Source: Duganella fentianensis
GTDB taxonomy: Bacteria > Pseudomonadota > Gammaproteobacteria > Burkholderiales > Burkholderiaceae_D
Direction of reading: 5' to 3'
DNA: 64,000 nucleotides
Assembly (NCBI RefSeq): GCF_009857835.1
Contig: NZ_WWCL01000003.1
Coordinates: forward strand, 620,001-684,000
Positions 30,203 to 39,400 of this stretch are shown piece after piece; the stretch's first letter is position 1, and each line of letters starts with the position of its first letter. Position numbers and translations under genes: made by a program. The notes beneath the pieces are model-generated. The model made no database searches and was not told the origin of the DNA. It worked only from the letters and a program-made list of their open reading frames with translations.

Positions 30203-32212
30203 ATGTTGCGTTTTGTCCGTCTCTGCCTTGCGCTGTTTGCGCTGATCGCTGTTCTGGGCCCTGTGCCGGCCCGTGCCGATGACGGTTTCCTCGAGCCCGA
30301 TGCAGCCTTCAAATTCTCGGCGCGCATGGTGGACGGCCACACGGTGGCGGTGACTTTCCAGATCGCCGATGGCTACTATATGTATCGCGAGCGCTTCAAG
30401 TTCAGCGCCGTGGGCGCGAAAGTGGGCGCACTGGCGATTCCGGCTGGCACCGTGCACTACGATGAAACTTTCCAGAAGAATGTAGAGACTTACCGCAAAT
30501 CCGTCACCATGACGATGCCGGTCGATGCTGCTGGCAGCTTCACGCTGCAGGGCACGGGGCAGGGCTGCTCGGACAAAGGCCTATGCTACGCACCGCAAGA
30601 CTACAAGATCACGCTGGTCGGTAGCGGCTCGGTGCCGCTGCCTGCAGCAGCGGCGAATGCTGCCGCGCCGGCAGCCAACTCTGCCGCCGCAGCAGGCACG
30701 AACAGCCCGGCCGCTAGCGTCGTCACTGTGGCGGGCAAGACCGTCGCCGGCGGTGCAGTGGCTGGCGCAGCAGCAGGTACGCCTGTGGCCGCTGGCGGCG
30801 CAACGGCAGATGCCGCTGCCGTCAATACCGCAGCTACCGGCCTGGAAGGCAAACCGGCGCCCGTGACGCCCGGCGTCACCATCCGCGCCATCCCCGAACC
30901 TGTGACCACTTTGCTGCCACCGGAAACCTCGGCAGTGCCTGCCGCTGCGGCGGGCAACGAGGCCGGCAAACTGGAAGCTGCGCTCAAGTCCGGCAAGCTG
31001 CTGGTAATCCTGCCCCTGTTTGCCTTGCTGGGGCTGGGGCTGTCCTTCACGCCCTGCGTGCTGCCTATGGTGCCCATCCTGTCGTCCATCATCGTCGGCG
31101 AAGGCTCGAATACCACCCGTGGCCGTGGCCTGCTGCTGTCGGCCACCTATTCGCTGGGCATGGCCATCGTCTACACGGCGCTCGGCGTGGCTGCCGGTCT
31201 GGCCGGGGAAGGGCTGGCTGCGGCTTTGCAGAACCCGTGGGTGCTGGGCAGCTTCGGCGTGCTGATGGCCATTCTGTCGCTGTCCATGTTCGGCGTGTAT
31301 GACCTGCAGGTGCCGGCTGCGCTGCAATCGAAACTGAGCGATGTTTCCAACCGCCAGTCGTCCGGCAAGCTGGCCGGCGTGTTCGTCATGGGCGCCATTT
31401 CTGCGCTGATCGTCGGCCCCTGCGTGGCCGCGCCGCTGGCCGCTGCGCTGGTCTACATCAGCCAGAGCCGCGATGTGCTGATAGGCGGTAGCGCCCTGTT
31501 CGCCATGGCCGTAGGCATGAGTGTGCCGCTGATGCTGGTCGGTGTTTCGGCCGGTGCCTTGCTGCCACGCGCAGGCGTTTGGATGGATGGCGTGAAGCGC
31601 TTCTTCGGCGTGCTGATGCTGGCCATGGGCTGGTGGCTGGTGGCGCCCGTGCTGCCGGCGGCCGTGCAGATGCTGGGCTGGGCCGCGCTGTTCGTGGGCT
31701 ACGGCATGTATCTGCTGCTCAATCGCGGCCACTGGTTTGCCAAGTCGGCTGCGCTGGTGTTTGTTGTAATGGGGCTGGTGCAGCTGGTGGGCGTGGTCAG
31801 CGGCGGACGTGATCCGCTGGCACCGCTGGCCCATCTGGGCGGCCAGCAGCACAAGCCGCTGGTGTTCCAGCGCATCAAGACAGTACAGCAGCTGGATGCC
31901 GTGCTGGCCAATACCGGCGGCAAAACCGTGATGCTGGATTTCTATGCCGACTGGTGCGTGTCGTGCAAGGAAATGGAAAAGCTGACCTTTGTGGCGCCCT
32001 CCGTGCAGGCAGCGCTGGCCAATACCGTGCTGCTGCAGGTGGATGTGACGGCCAATGATGCCGATGACAAGGCCATGCTGAAACGCTTCGGCCTGTTTGG
32101 CCCGCCGGGCATCATTCTGTTCGACCGCAGCGGTAAGGAGATCGCTGGCGCCCGCGTAATCGGTTTTCAGGATGCCGCCAGGTTCACCACCTCGCTGGAG
32201 CGTCTGCGCTAA
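30203..32212 (+). CDS. dsbD: Thiol:disulfide interchange protein DsbD
   Basis: DsbD carries electrons from cytoplasmic thioredoxin to periplasmic DsbC/DsbG and to apocytochrome c maturation. The 669-aa protein has a signal peptide (1-25) and an N-terminal alpha domain with Cys122 and Cys128. An eight-helix membrane domain follows with Cys285 (TPCVLPM) and Cys407 (GPCVAAP), then a C-terminal thioredoxin domain with Cys585 and Cys588 (DWCVSC). All six redox cysteines are present. Unusual: a linker of roughly 110 Ala/Gly/Thr/Pro-rich residues (143-255) joins the alpha and membrane domains. The start at 30203 follows GAAAGAAG. System II maturation genes later in the window are plausible clients. 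Confidence 0.95.
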   Translation: MLRFVRLCLALFALIAVLGPVPARADDGFLEPDAAFKFSARMVDGHTVAVTFQIADGYYMYRERFKFSAVGAKVGALAIPAGTVHYDETFQKNVETYRKSVTMTMPVDAAGSFTLQGTGQGCSDKGLCYAPQDYKITLVGSGSVPLPAAAANAAAPAANSAAAAGTNSPAASVVTVAGKTVAGGAVAGAAAGTPVAAGGATADAAAVNTAATGLEGKPAPVTPGVTIRAIPEPVTTLLPPETSAVPAAAAGNEAGKLEAALKSGKLLVILPLFALLGLGLSFTPCVLPMVPILSSIIVGEGSNTTRGRGLLLSATYSLGMAIVYTALGVAAGLAGEGLAAALQNPWVLGSFGVLMAILSLSMFGVYDLQVPAALQSKLSDVSNRQSSGKLAGVFVMGAISALIVGPCVAAPLAAALVYISQSRDVLIGGSALFAMAVGMSVPLMLVGVSAGALLPRAGVWMDGVKRFFGVLMLAMGWWLVAPVLPAAVQMLGWAALFVGYGMYLLLNRGHWFAKSAALVFVVMGLVQLVGVVSGGRDPLAPLAHLGGQQHKPLVFQRIKTVQQLDAVLANTGGKTVMLDFYADWCVSCKEMEKLTFVAPSVQAALANTVLLQVDVTANDADDKAMLKRFGLFGPPGIILFDRSGKEIAGARVIGFQDAARFTTSLERLR

Positions 32213-32214
32213 AA

Positions 32215-32320
32215 GAGTCTAGAACGGTCTAAAGCGGTCTAGAACGGTCTAGATCAGTCTAGAACCGGTCTAAAACAGTCTAAAAAGTCTAAAAAGTTTA
32301 AAGCGCTCAAGCAGGCTAGA
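32215..32320. repeat. Tandem ~10-bp direct repeats (GTCTAGAACG-like) after dsbD
   Basis: GTCT recurs at 32217, 32227, 32237, 32247, 32257, 32268, 32278 and 32287, with a degenerate copy at 32296. The units run from AGAACGGTCT to more A-rich forms (TAAAAAGTCT) and include three TCTAGA hexamers. The 9-11-bp period equals one DNA helical turn. It fills the gap between the convergent dsbD and Spy-like genes; no coding role or terminator fits. Confidence 0.85.
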
Positions 32321-32356
32321 CACTGCGGTACGCGCCAGTGTCCAGCCGCTAGCCGC

Positions 32357-32860
32357 TTATTTGGCCGTGTCAGCGTGATGCTCGCCCGCAGCACCACGGG
32401 TGCGGCGCTGCATGGGGTGGCCGCCGTGGGCGCCGCCCATGGTGTGGTCATCGAATACGGCTTTCTGTTCGGTGCTGAGCTGGCCGTAGAAGGTGTTCAG
32501 GGCTGCCAGATGGGCTTCCATCTTGGCCTGGCGCTGTTTGTGATGCTCTATCATCTTGCTCATGCGTTCAGGCGCCGTCATCTTGGCGGCCGCGCCGCGC
32601 TCCGGCCACGCTTGATCACCGGCCGCTGGTTTGATGGCAGCCTGATAGGTGGCCCAGGCCGATTCCTGCTGCGCCGTCAGCTTCAGCAGGTCGTGCAGGC
32701 GGGCCTGACGCTTGGCAAACATGTCGCCCATCTTGGCCTGCATCTGGGCGCGGTCCGGCATGCCGTGGTGGCCCGCTGCCGGAGCTTTGTCCTGTGCCTG
32801 AGCGGCGGCCATGCCCAGTACCGTGAAACCGATCAGGAGAGTAGTGCGTAAGGCTTTCAT
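32357..32860 (-). CDS. Spy/CpxP-like periplasmic protein (LTxxQ motif)
   Basis: A 167-aa protein with a signal peptide (about 1-22, ending AAQAQ) and an all-helical mature region. Two LTxxQ-type motifs are visible (LTAQQESAW near residue 62 and LSTEQKAVFD near 130), and it is rich in Met, His, Lys and Ala. Spy is a chaperone of the periplasm and CpxP an inhibitor of the CpxA sensor. It is transcribed divergently from a two-component system, which supports an envelope-stress role. AGGAAC precedes the ATG. The His-rich ends (GHHGMP, GEHHAD) could bind metal, but this is a guess. Confidence 0.82.
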   Translation of the reverse strand: MKALRTTLLIGFTVLGMAAAQAQDKAPAAGHHGMPDRAQMQAKMGDMFAKRQARLHDLLKLTAQQESAWATYQAAIKPAAGDQAWPERGAAAKMTAPERMSKMIEHHKQRQAKMEAHLAALNTFYGQLSTEQKAVFDDHTMGGAHGGHPMQRRTRGAAGEHHADTAK

Positions 32861-33025
32861 GGTAGTTCCTTTATGAGTGAATTAATCTGTCGCGCCGCCT
32901 CGTTGTGGGCATCGCGCTGGACACCATCTTGGCAGTGCAAGGTTGCCGCCAAGTTTCCCTAGCGGCGCTTTTTGTATCCAGATGTTTCGTTGGCCCCGTC
33001 ATATACAAGACGATACAATTGGCGA

Positions 33026-33055
33026 TTGCCCACAGCTAGGTGAACTGGGGATAAT
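33026..33055 (+). promoter_or_regulatory. Candidate promoter of the two-component system
   Basis: TTGCCC (33026-33031), an 18-nt spacer and GATAAT (33050-33055). The expected transcription start falls on or beside the ATG at 33062, so this transcript could be leaderless. Confidence 0.4.
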
Positions 33056-33061
33056 GGGCGC

Positions 33062-33790
33062 ATGGAACCCACATCTACTATCTTGATCGTCGACGACGAT
33101 CGCGACATCCGCTCCCTGCTGGCCGATTATCTGGAATCGAACGGCTACCGCGCGCTCGCCGCCGCCGACGGTCTGGCCATGTGGAAGCTGCTGGAAGACG
33201 CCCGCCCCGATCTGGTGGTGCTGGACCTCAACCTGCCCGGCGACGATGGCCTGACCCTGTGCCGCAAGCTGCGCGCCCAGTCTACCCTGCCGGTGATCAT
33301 GCTGACCGCCCGTAACGAACCGCTAGACCGCATACTCGGACTGGAAATGGGCGCCGACGATTATCTGCCCAAACCGTTCGAGCCGCGCGAACTGCTGGCC
33401 CGTATCCGTAGCGTGCTGCGCCGCAGTAACGCCATGCCTAGCGGTGGCGCTGCCGACAAAGCCCATCTGCTGCGCTTCTCCGGCTGGACGCTGGACCTGA
33501 CGGCACGCCATCTGCTCAATCCGGACGGCATCGTCATCATGCTGTCGGGCGCGGAATTCCGCCTGCTCAAAGTCTTCCTCGAGCACCCCAACCGCGTGCT
33601 CAACCGCGATCAGTTGCTCAACCTGACGCAGGGCCGCGATGCCGATCCTTTCGACCGTTCTATCGATATCCAGATCAGCCGTCTGCGCCAGAAGCTGGGC
33701 GAAGACGCACGCCTGCCGCAGATCATCAAGACCGTGCGTAATGGCGGCTATGTGCTGGCCGGGCAGGTCACTATGGAGCCGCACGCGTGA
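33062..33790 (+). CDS. OmpR/PhoB-family response regulator
   Basis: A 242-aa regulator. The receiver domain (1-120) has the acidic pocket DDD near 11-13, the phosphoacceptor Asp55 (VVLDLNLPG), a conserved Thr (IMLTARN) and Lys (LPKPFEP). A winged-helix DNA-binding domain follows (about 135-235, with LLNLTQGRDADPFDRSIDIQISRLRQK split across the recognition helix). It overlaps the kinase gene by 4 nt. There is no clear Shine-Dalgarno. The sequence is of the OmpR type; its neighbours suggest control of the Spy-like gene and the RND pump. Confidence 0.94.
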   Translation: MEPTSTILIVDDDRDIRSLLADYLESNGYRALAAADGLAMWKLLEDARPDLVVLDLNLPGDDGLTLCRKLRAQSTLPVIMLTARNEPLDRILGLEMGADDYLPKPFEPRELLARIRSVLRRSNAMPSGGAADKAHLLRFSGWTLDLTARHLLNPDGIVIMLSGAEFRLLKVFLEHPNRVLNRDQLLNLTQGRDADPFDRSIDIQISRLRQKLGEDARLPQIIKTVRNGGYVLAGQVTMEPHA

Positions 33791-35142
33791 GAGCTTTTCT
33801 CGGATCCATGACGGGGCGGGTATTTCTCGTTCTGCTGCTCGGTATCGTTGCCTCGGCGGCGCTGACCCAGTGGCTGGCCGTGGGCGAACGTACCCGTGCC
33901 ATCGAACGCTACCGCGACTTCCATGCGCTGGAACGGGCCGAGCAGCTGATCACCACGGCCGACGTGCTGCCCGCTGCTTCGCGCCCCACCTATCTGCGTG
34001 TAGCCGGCCGTGGCACTGTCAAGCTCGAGCGCACTGATCTGGCCATGGCCAAAGCGCTGCCGCCTAGTGACTTTTCCGCGCTGCTGCAGCAACGTGTCGG
34101 GCCCACCATTTCGCTGGGGCCGCTGGCCGAACGTCCGCTGGAGTGCGATGAACCCCGTAAAGGCCGCGACTTCTTCGCGCCGACCCAGTGGAAGGGCACG
34201 TGCGAAACCATGACGGTGCAGCTGACGGATGGCGAAATCATGAAGCTGTCCGTGCTGCCCCCGCGCTCGCCGCCGCCGGCCCAGCACAGCGAGTGGCTGG
34301 CCATGCTGCCTTTCCTGCTCAGCATTGCCGGTCTGGCCTATCTGGTCACGCGCATGACGGTGCGTCCGCTGCGCACGCTGGCACAGGCCGCCAAAGACCT
34401 CGGCAACGACATCAACCACCCGCCCGTGGTGCTGAGCGGCGCCGCCGAAATTCGTCAGGCCAGTGCGGCCTTCAACGCCATGCAGGCGCGCATCCGCCAG
34501 CACATCCAGCAGCGCACGGAAATGCTGGCCGCGATTACCCACGATCTGCAGACGCCGCTCACGCGCATGCGTTTGCGGCTGGAAAAAGTCCATGACGAAG
34601 AATTGCAGCAGCGCCTGATCGATGACCTGTCCGCCATGCAGCAGATGGTGAAAGAAGGGCTGGATCTGGCGCGCAGCATGGACTCGACGGAAACCATGCA
34701 GGCGCTCGATCTCGATGCTCTGCTCGACAGCGTGTGCAGCGATGCCACCGATGTGGGCCAGTCGGTGGAATTGCGCGGCCGTGCCGCCATGGCGCTGATG
34801 GGGCGTCCGCTGGCGATCCGGCGCTGCCTGATGAATCTGATCGACAATGCCGTCAAATACGGCCACTACGCCCATGTGTCGGTGGAGCGACTGGTCGGCG
34901 CGGCACGCATCCGCATCCGCGACGGCGGCCCCGGCATCGATCAGGACCAGATGGCCCGCGTGTTCGAACCGTTCTACCGGGTGGAAAGCTCGCGCTCGCG
35001 CGCTTCCGGCGGTACGGGGCTGGGCCTGACCATCGCCCGCAATATCGCCGAGCAGCATGGCGGCAGCGTGGTGCTGGCCAATCATGCCGAAGGCGGCCTG
35101 GAAGTGACGTTAGTGGTACCTGAATACTACGCTGGCCGTTGA
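33787..35142 (+). CDS. EnvZ-like sensor histidine kinase
   Basis: A 451-aa inner-membrane kinase. It has a first helix at about 10-32, a periplasmic sensor region of about 135 residues, a second helix at about 170-188, then HAMP, a dimerisation domain with phosphorylated His252 (THDLQTPLTR) and the ATPase domain (NLIDNAVKYG, RDGGPGID, FEPFYRVE, GGTGLGLTIARNIA). The H-box is closest in style to EnvZ. The signal sensed is unknown. It is translationally coupled to the regulator upstream. Confidence 0.93.
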   Translation: MRAFLGSMTGRVFLVLLLGIVASAALTQWLAVGERTRAIERYRDFHALERAEQLITTADVLPAASRPTYLRVAGRGTVKLERTDLAMAKALPPSDFSALLQQRVGPTISLGPLAERPLECDEPRKGRDFFAPTQWKGTCETMTVQLTDGEIMKLSVLPPRSPPPAQHSEWLAMLPFLLSIAGLAYLVTRMTVRPLRTLAQAAKDLGNDINHPPVVLSGAAEIRQASAAFNAMQARIRQHIQQRTEMLAAITHDLQTPLTRMRLRLEKVHDEELQQRLIDDLSAMQQMVKEGLDLARSMDSTETMQALDLDALLDSVCSDATDVGQSVELRGRAAMALMGRPLAIRRCLMNLIDNAVKYGHYAHVSVERLVGAARIRIRDGGPGIDQDQMARVFEPFYRVESSRSRASGGTGLGLTIARNIAEQHGGSVVLANHAEGGLEVTLVVPEYYAGR

Positions 35143-35168
35143 TCTCGACGGTCAGTCAACAATACTGT
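35139..35168 (+). promoter_or_regulatory. Weak promoter candidate before the RND adaptor
   Basis: TTGATC (35139-35144), an 18-nt spacer and TACTGT (35163-35168). It overlaps the kinase stop codon. The pump genes may also be read from the upstream promoter, since the gap is only 63 nt. Confidence 0.25.
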
Positions 35169-35205
35169 GCGACAATGATTCGCACTGCCGAATCCCTATC
35201 TACCA

Positions 35206-36402
35206 ATGAAAAAATCTTCCCTTGCCATTCTGATCGCTGCAGTCGCCGGAGCCGGTGCTGTCGGCTGGAACATGACCCATCACAGCGCCGAAACCGCCAA
35301 ACCGGCAGGCCCCGGCCAGCAAGGGCCAACCACGGTCGCGATCACGGCAGCCAAGCGGCAGGATGTGCCCGTGGTGTTGCAGGCGAATGGCACGGTGACG
35401 CCGATTAGCACGGTGGACCTGCATGCCCAGATCACCAGCACGATCTCGCGCGTGCATATCAAGGAAGGCCAGTTCGTCAAAGCAGGCGAGCTGATGTTCA
35501 CGCTGGATGACCGCAGCGCGCGCGCCAATGTGGACAAGGCGCAGGCACAGGTGGTGCGCGATCAGGCCGCGCTGGCCGATGTGGAGCGCCAGTACAAACG
35601 GGCGCAGGAACTGTTTGCCCAGAAGTTCGTCGCCCAGAGCGCTGTCGATACGCTCAAGAGCCAGGTCGATTCGGCCCGTGCGCTGCTCAACGCCGACATG
35701 GCAGCGGCCCGTTCCACCAGCGTGGACGCCAGCTACAACAGCATCCGTGCACCGATGGCAGGGCGGGTAGGCGCGATCAATGTGTATCCGGGCAGTCTGG
35801 TACAGGTGGCCACGTCGCTGACCACAATCACCCAGCTCGACCCCATCACGGTAGCCTTCACGCTGCCGGAATCGGCACTGGCGACCTTGCTGCAGGCGCA
35901 GCGCGATGGCAGCGTGGCCGTCAAGGCCACCACCGGCGACGGTACGCAGGAAGTCAGCGGTGCACTGAGCTTCATCGATAACACGGTCGATCCCGTGGCC
36001 GGGGTGATCCGCGTGAAAGCCCAGTTTGCCAACAAGGAAACCCGTTTGTGGCCGGGCCAGTACGTCAGCACGCGGCTGGTCGCGCAGGTGCTCAAAGATG
36101 CCATGGTGATTCCGCAGAACGCCATCATCAGCAACACGCGCGGCACTTTTGTCTACGCGGTCGATGACGAGCAGAAGGCCAAGGTGGTGAACATCAAACG
36201 CCTGTATGCGTTTGGCGAAAGTGCCGCCGTCAGCGGTCTGGATGGCAGCGAGAAAATCATTGTCGATGGTAAGCAGAACCTGCGCCCGGGCGGCAAGGTA
36301 CGCATTGCCGCAGCCGGTAGCAGCAACGGTGCTGCCGCCAGTGCGGGCGCAGCGGCCAGTGGCGCTGGCAGCACGCCGGCCAACGACAAGCAGAAGGGCT
36401 AA
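35206..36402 (+). CDS. RND efflux periplasmic adaptor (MdtA/AcrA type)
   Basis: A 398-aa membrane-fusion protein with an N-terminal signal/anchor (KKSSLAILIAAVAGAGAVGW). It has lipoyl halves (VHIKEGQFVKAGELMFTLDD and RAPMAGRVGAINVYPG), a helical hairpin between them, a beta-barrel domain and a C-terminal low-complexity Ala/Ser/Gly tail. The AQITSTISRVHIKEGQ segment resembles MdtA. It is followed 3 nt later by the RND pump. No outer-membrane factor gene is present in the cluster, so a distant TolC-like channel is presumably shared. Confidence 0.92.
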   Translation: MKKSSLAILIAAVAGAGAVGWNMTHHSAETAKPAGPGQQGPTTVAITAAKRQDVPVVLQANGTVTPISTVDLHAQITSTISRVHIKEGQFVKAGELMFTLDDRSARANVDKAQAQVVRDQAALADVERQYKRAQELFAQKFVAQSAVDTLKSQVDSARALLNADMAAARSTSVDASYNSIRAPMAGRVGAINVYPGSLVQVATSLTTITQLDPITVAFTLPESALATLLQAQRDGSVAVKATTGDGTQEVSGALSFIDNTVDPVAGVIRVKAQFANKETRLWPGQYVSTRLVAQVLKDAMVIPQNAIISNTRGTFVYAVDDEQKAKVVNIKRLYAFGESAAVSGLDGSEKIIVDGKQNLRPGGKVRIAAAGSSNGAAASAGAAASGAGSTPANDKQKG

Positions 36403-36405
36403 GCA

Positions 36406-39400
36406 ATGAATCTGTCCGAGTTGTGTATCCGCCGGCCAGTGATGGTGGTACTGCTGTCGCTGACCCTGATACTGGCTGGTGTACTGGCCTATTTCTACAT
36501 CCCTGTGGCCGCGCTGCCCAGCTATAACACGCCCGTGATCAACGTTTCGGCCGACCTGCCCGGCGCTTCGCCCGAGACCATGGCATCGTCGGTGGCGCTG
36601 CCGCTGGAGAAGCAGTTCTCCACCATCGCCGGTCTGTCGGTGATTACTTCGACTAACACGCTGGGTAACTCCTCGCTGACGCTGGAGTTCGACCCCAGCA
36701 TCAACGTCAACGAAGCGGCCATCGATGTGCAGGCCGCGCTGCTGCGCGCCCAGCGCCAGTTGCCGATCGAGATGACGGATCTGCCGTCCTACCGCAAGGT
36801 CAATCCGGCCGATGCCCCCGTGCTGTTCATGACCATGAATTCGCCTTCGCTGACGCTGTCGGAACTTAATGACTATGCGGAGAACCTGATCGCGCCTAGC
36901 CTGTCCACCTTGCCCGGCGTGGCACAGGTGACGGTGAATGGCCAGAAGCGTTTTGCCGTGCGTATCCGCGCCAAGTCCGAGCTGATGAACGCGCGTAACA
37001 TGACGCTCGACGAATTGCAGCAGGCGATCAAATCGGCCAATGCGAATACCCCGCTCGGTATCCTTGACGGTCCTAGCCAGACCCTGACCATACAGGGCAA
37101 TGCCCAGCTGATGAAGGCGGCCGAGTTCGCCGAACTGATCATCGCCCAGCGCAACGGCCAGCCCGTGCGCCTGAAAGATGTGGCGACGGTGGAAGACAGC
37201 TTCCAGTCCGTCAAGACGGCTGGTAGCTACAACGGCGAGCGTTCCATCGTGCTGCTGGTGATGCGCCAGCCTGACGCCAACACCGTACAGGTGGTCGATG
37301 GCGTACGCCGTCTGCTGCCGCGCTTCAAGAATCAGGTGCCGGCTTCCATCAACATCAATCTGGTCAACGACCGTTCCGTGTCGATCCGTGAAGCCATCCA
37401 TGATGTGAACCTGACGCTGGCATTGACCATCTTCCTCGTGGTGATGGTGATCTTCCTGTTCCTGCGCCGTGCGGCGGCCACCTTCATTCCGGCCATCACC
37501 ATGCCGATTTCGCTGCTGGGCGCGCTGGCGCTGCTGTATGCGTTTGGCTATAGCCTCGACAACGTTTCCTTGCTCGGCATTACGCTGGCCGTGGGGCTGG
37601 TGGTGGACGATGCCATCGTGGTGCTGGAAAACATCGTGCGCCACATCGAGCTGGGCAAGAAGCCTTTGCAGGCGGCGCTGGTCGGCTCGAAGGAAATGGG
37701 CTTCACGATTATTTCGATTTCCGTTTCGCTGGTGGCAGTGTTCATCCCCATCTTCTTCATGCCCGGCGTGATCGGTCTGATGTTCCACGAATTTGCCGTG
37801 GTGGTGGGCCTGTCCGTACTGGTGTCGGCGGCTGTGTCGCTGATGCTGGTGCCTATGCTGGCCAGCCGTTTGCTGCCGGCCGATGCGGTCGATCCCGAGC
37901 ACGACAAGGGCGGCTTTATCGGCCGCTGGTTCGAGGCCGGCTTCACGGCCCTGCGCAACAGCTATGTGCGTACGCTGGATGTGGCGCTACACCACCGCTA
38001 CATCGTGCTGCTGGCGGCACTGGGCACATTTGCCCTGACGGCGGCACTGTACATCACGATACCGAAAGGCTTCTTCCCCGAGGAAGATCTGGGCCAGATC
38101 CGCGTCAACACGGAAGCAGCGGAAGACATTTCTTCCTCGGCCTTGCAGGAGCTGCAGGAACGCGTCGCTGCCGTGATCCAGAAGGATCCCAACGTGCAGG
38201 ACGTGACCTCGTTTGTCGGTGGCGGTAACAGCGGCCGTATGTTCCTCGTGCTCAAGCCGCGCAGCGAGCGCAAGAGCATGCCGGAAGTGCTCGATAGCCT
38301 GCGCAAGGCCACCAAGGCTGTGCCCGGCATCGCCGTCTACCTGAGCCCTGTGCAGAATCTGCAGCTCGGTGGCCGCCAGTCCAAGAGCCGCTACCAGTAC
38401 ACGCTGCAATCGGTCAGCCCCGGCGCCTTGAACGAGTGGGCGCAGAAATACCTCGACCAGTTGCGCGCCGATCCCGATTTCCGCGACGTCACCAGCGATT
38501 CGCAGAACCGCGGCCTGCAGGCCACGCTGAAGATAGACCGCGACAAGGCCAACAACCTCGGCGTGGCCATCGGCGATATCCGTACGGCGCTGTATCTGGC
38601 CTTCGGCGAGCGTCAGGTATCGACCATCTATACCCCCGCGGCCAGCTACAACGTGATCCTTGAGGCGGCCACTTCCGACCGTCAGTTCGATGATGCACTG
38701 ACCCGCATCTCGGTGCGCAACAAGACGGGCGCGCTGGTGCAGCTGTCCAGCTTTGCCACGGTGGAGCGCACGGTGGGGCCGACGGCCGTCAACCATCAGG
38801 GCCAGCTGCAGGCCATCACGCTGTCCTTCAATCTGGCGCCTGATGTACCGCTGGGTAAAGCCACCGCCAAGATCGACAAGATGGGGCTGGACATGCATCT
38901 GCCGCCATCCATCATCACCAACTACGGCGGCGATGCGGCCGTGTTCCAGAGTTCGCAGGGCAGCCAGCTGATCCTGATCATCGCGGCACTGGGCGTGATC
39001 TACGTGCTGCTGGGCGTGCTGTACGAAAGCTATATCCACCCGTTGACTATTCTGGCCGGTCTGCCTTCGGCGGCCGTGGGTGCGCTGCTGACGCTGCGCC
39101 TGTTCAATCTGGATCTGACCATGATCGCCATCATCGGTATCCTGATGCTGATCGGTATCGTCAAGAAGAACGCCATCATGATGATCGACTTTGCCCTGCA
39201 CGTGCAGCGTAACGAAGGCCGCGCGCCGGCTGATGCGATCCGCGAAGCCTGTATCCTGCGCTTCCGCCCGATCATGATGACCACCATGGCCGCACTGATG
39301 GGCGCCTTGCCGATCGCGCTGGGTCTGGGTGCCGGCGCCGAACTGCGCCAGCCGCTGGGTCTGGCCGTGGTAGGCGGGCTGATCTTCTCGCAAGTGATTA

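Noticed and set aside
32215..32320. CRISPR-like array
   Set aside because: The units are only about 10 bp with no unique spacers and no cas genes nearby.
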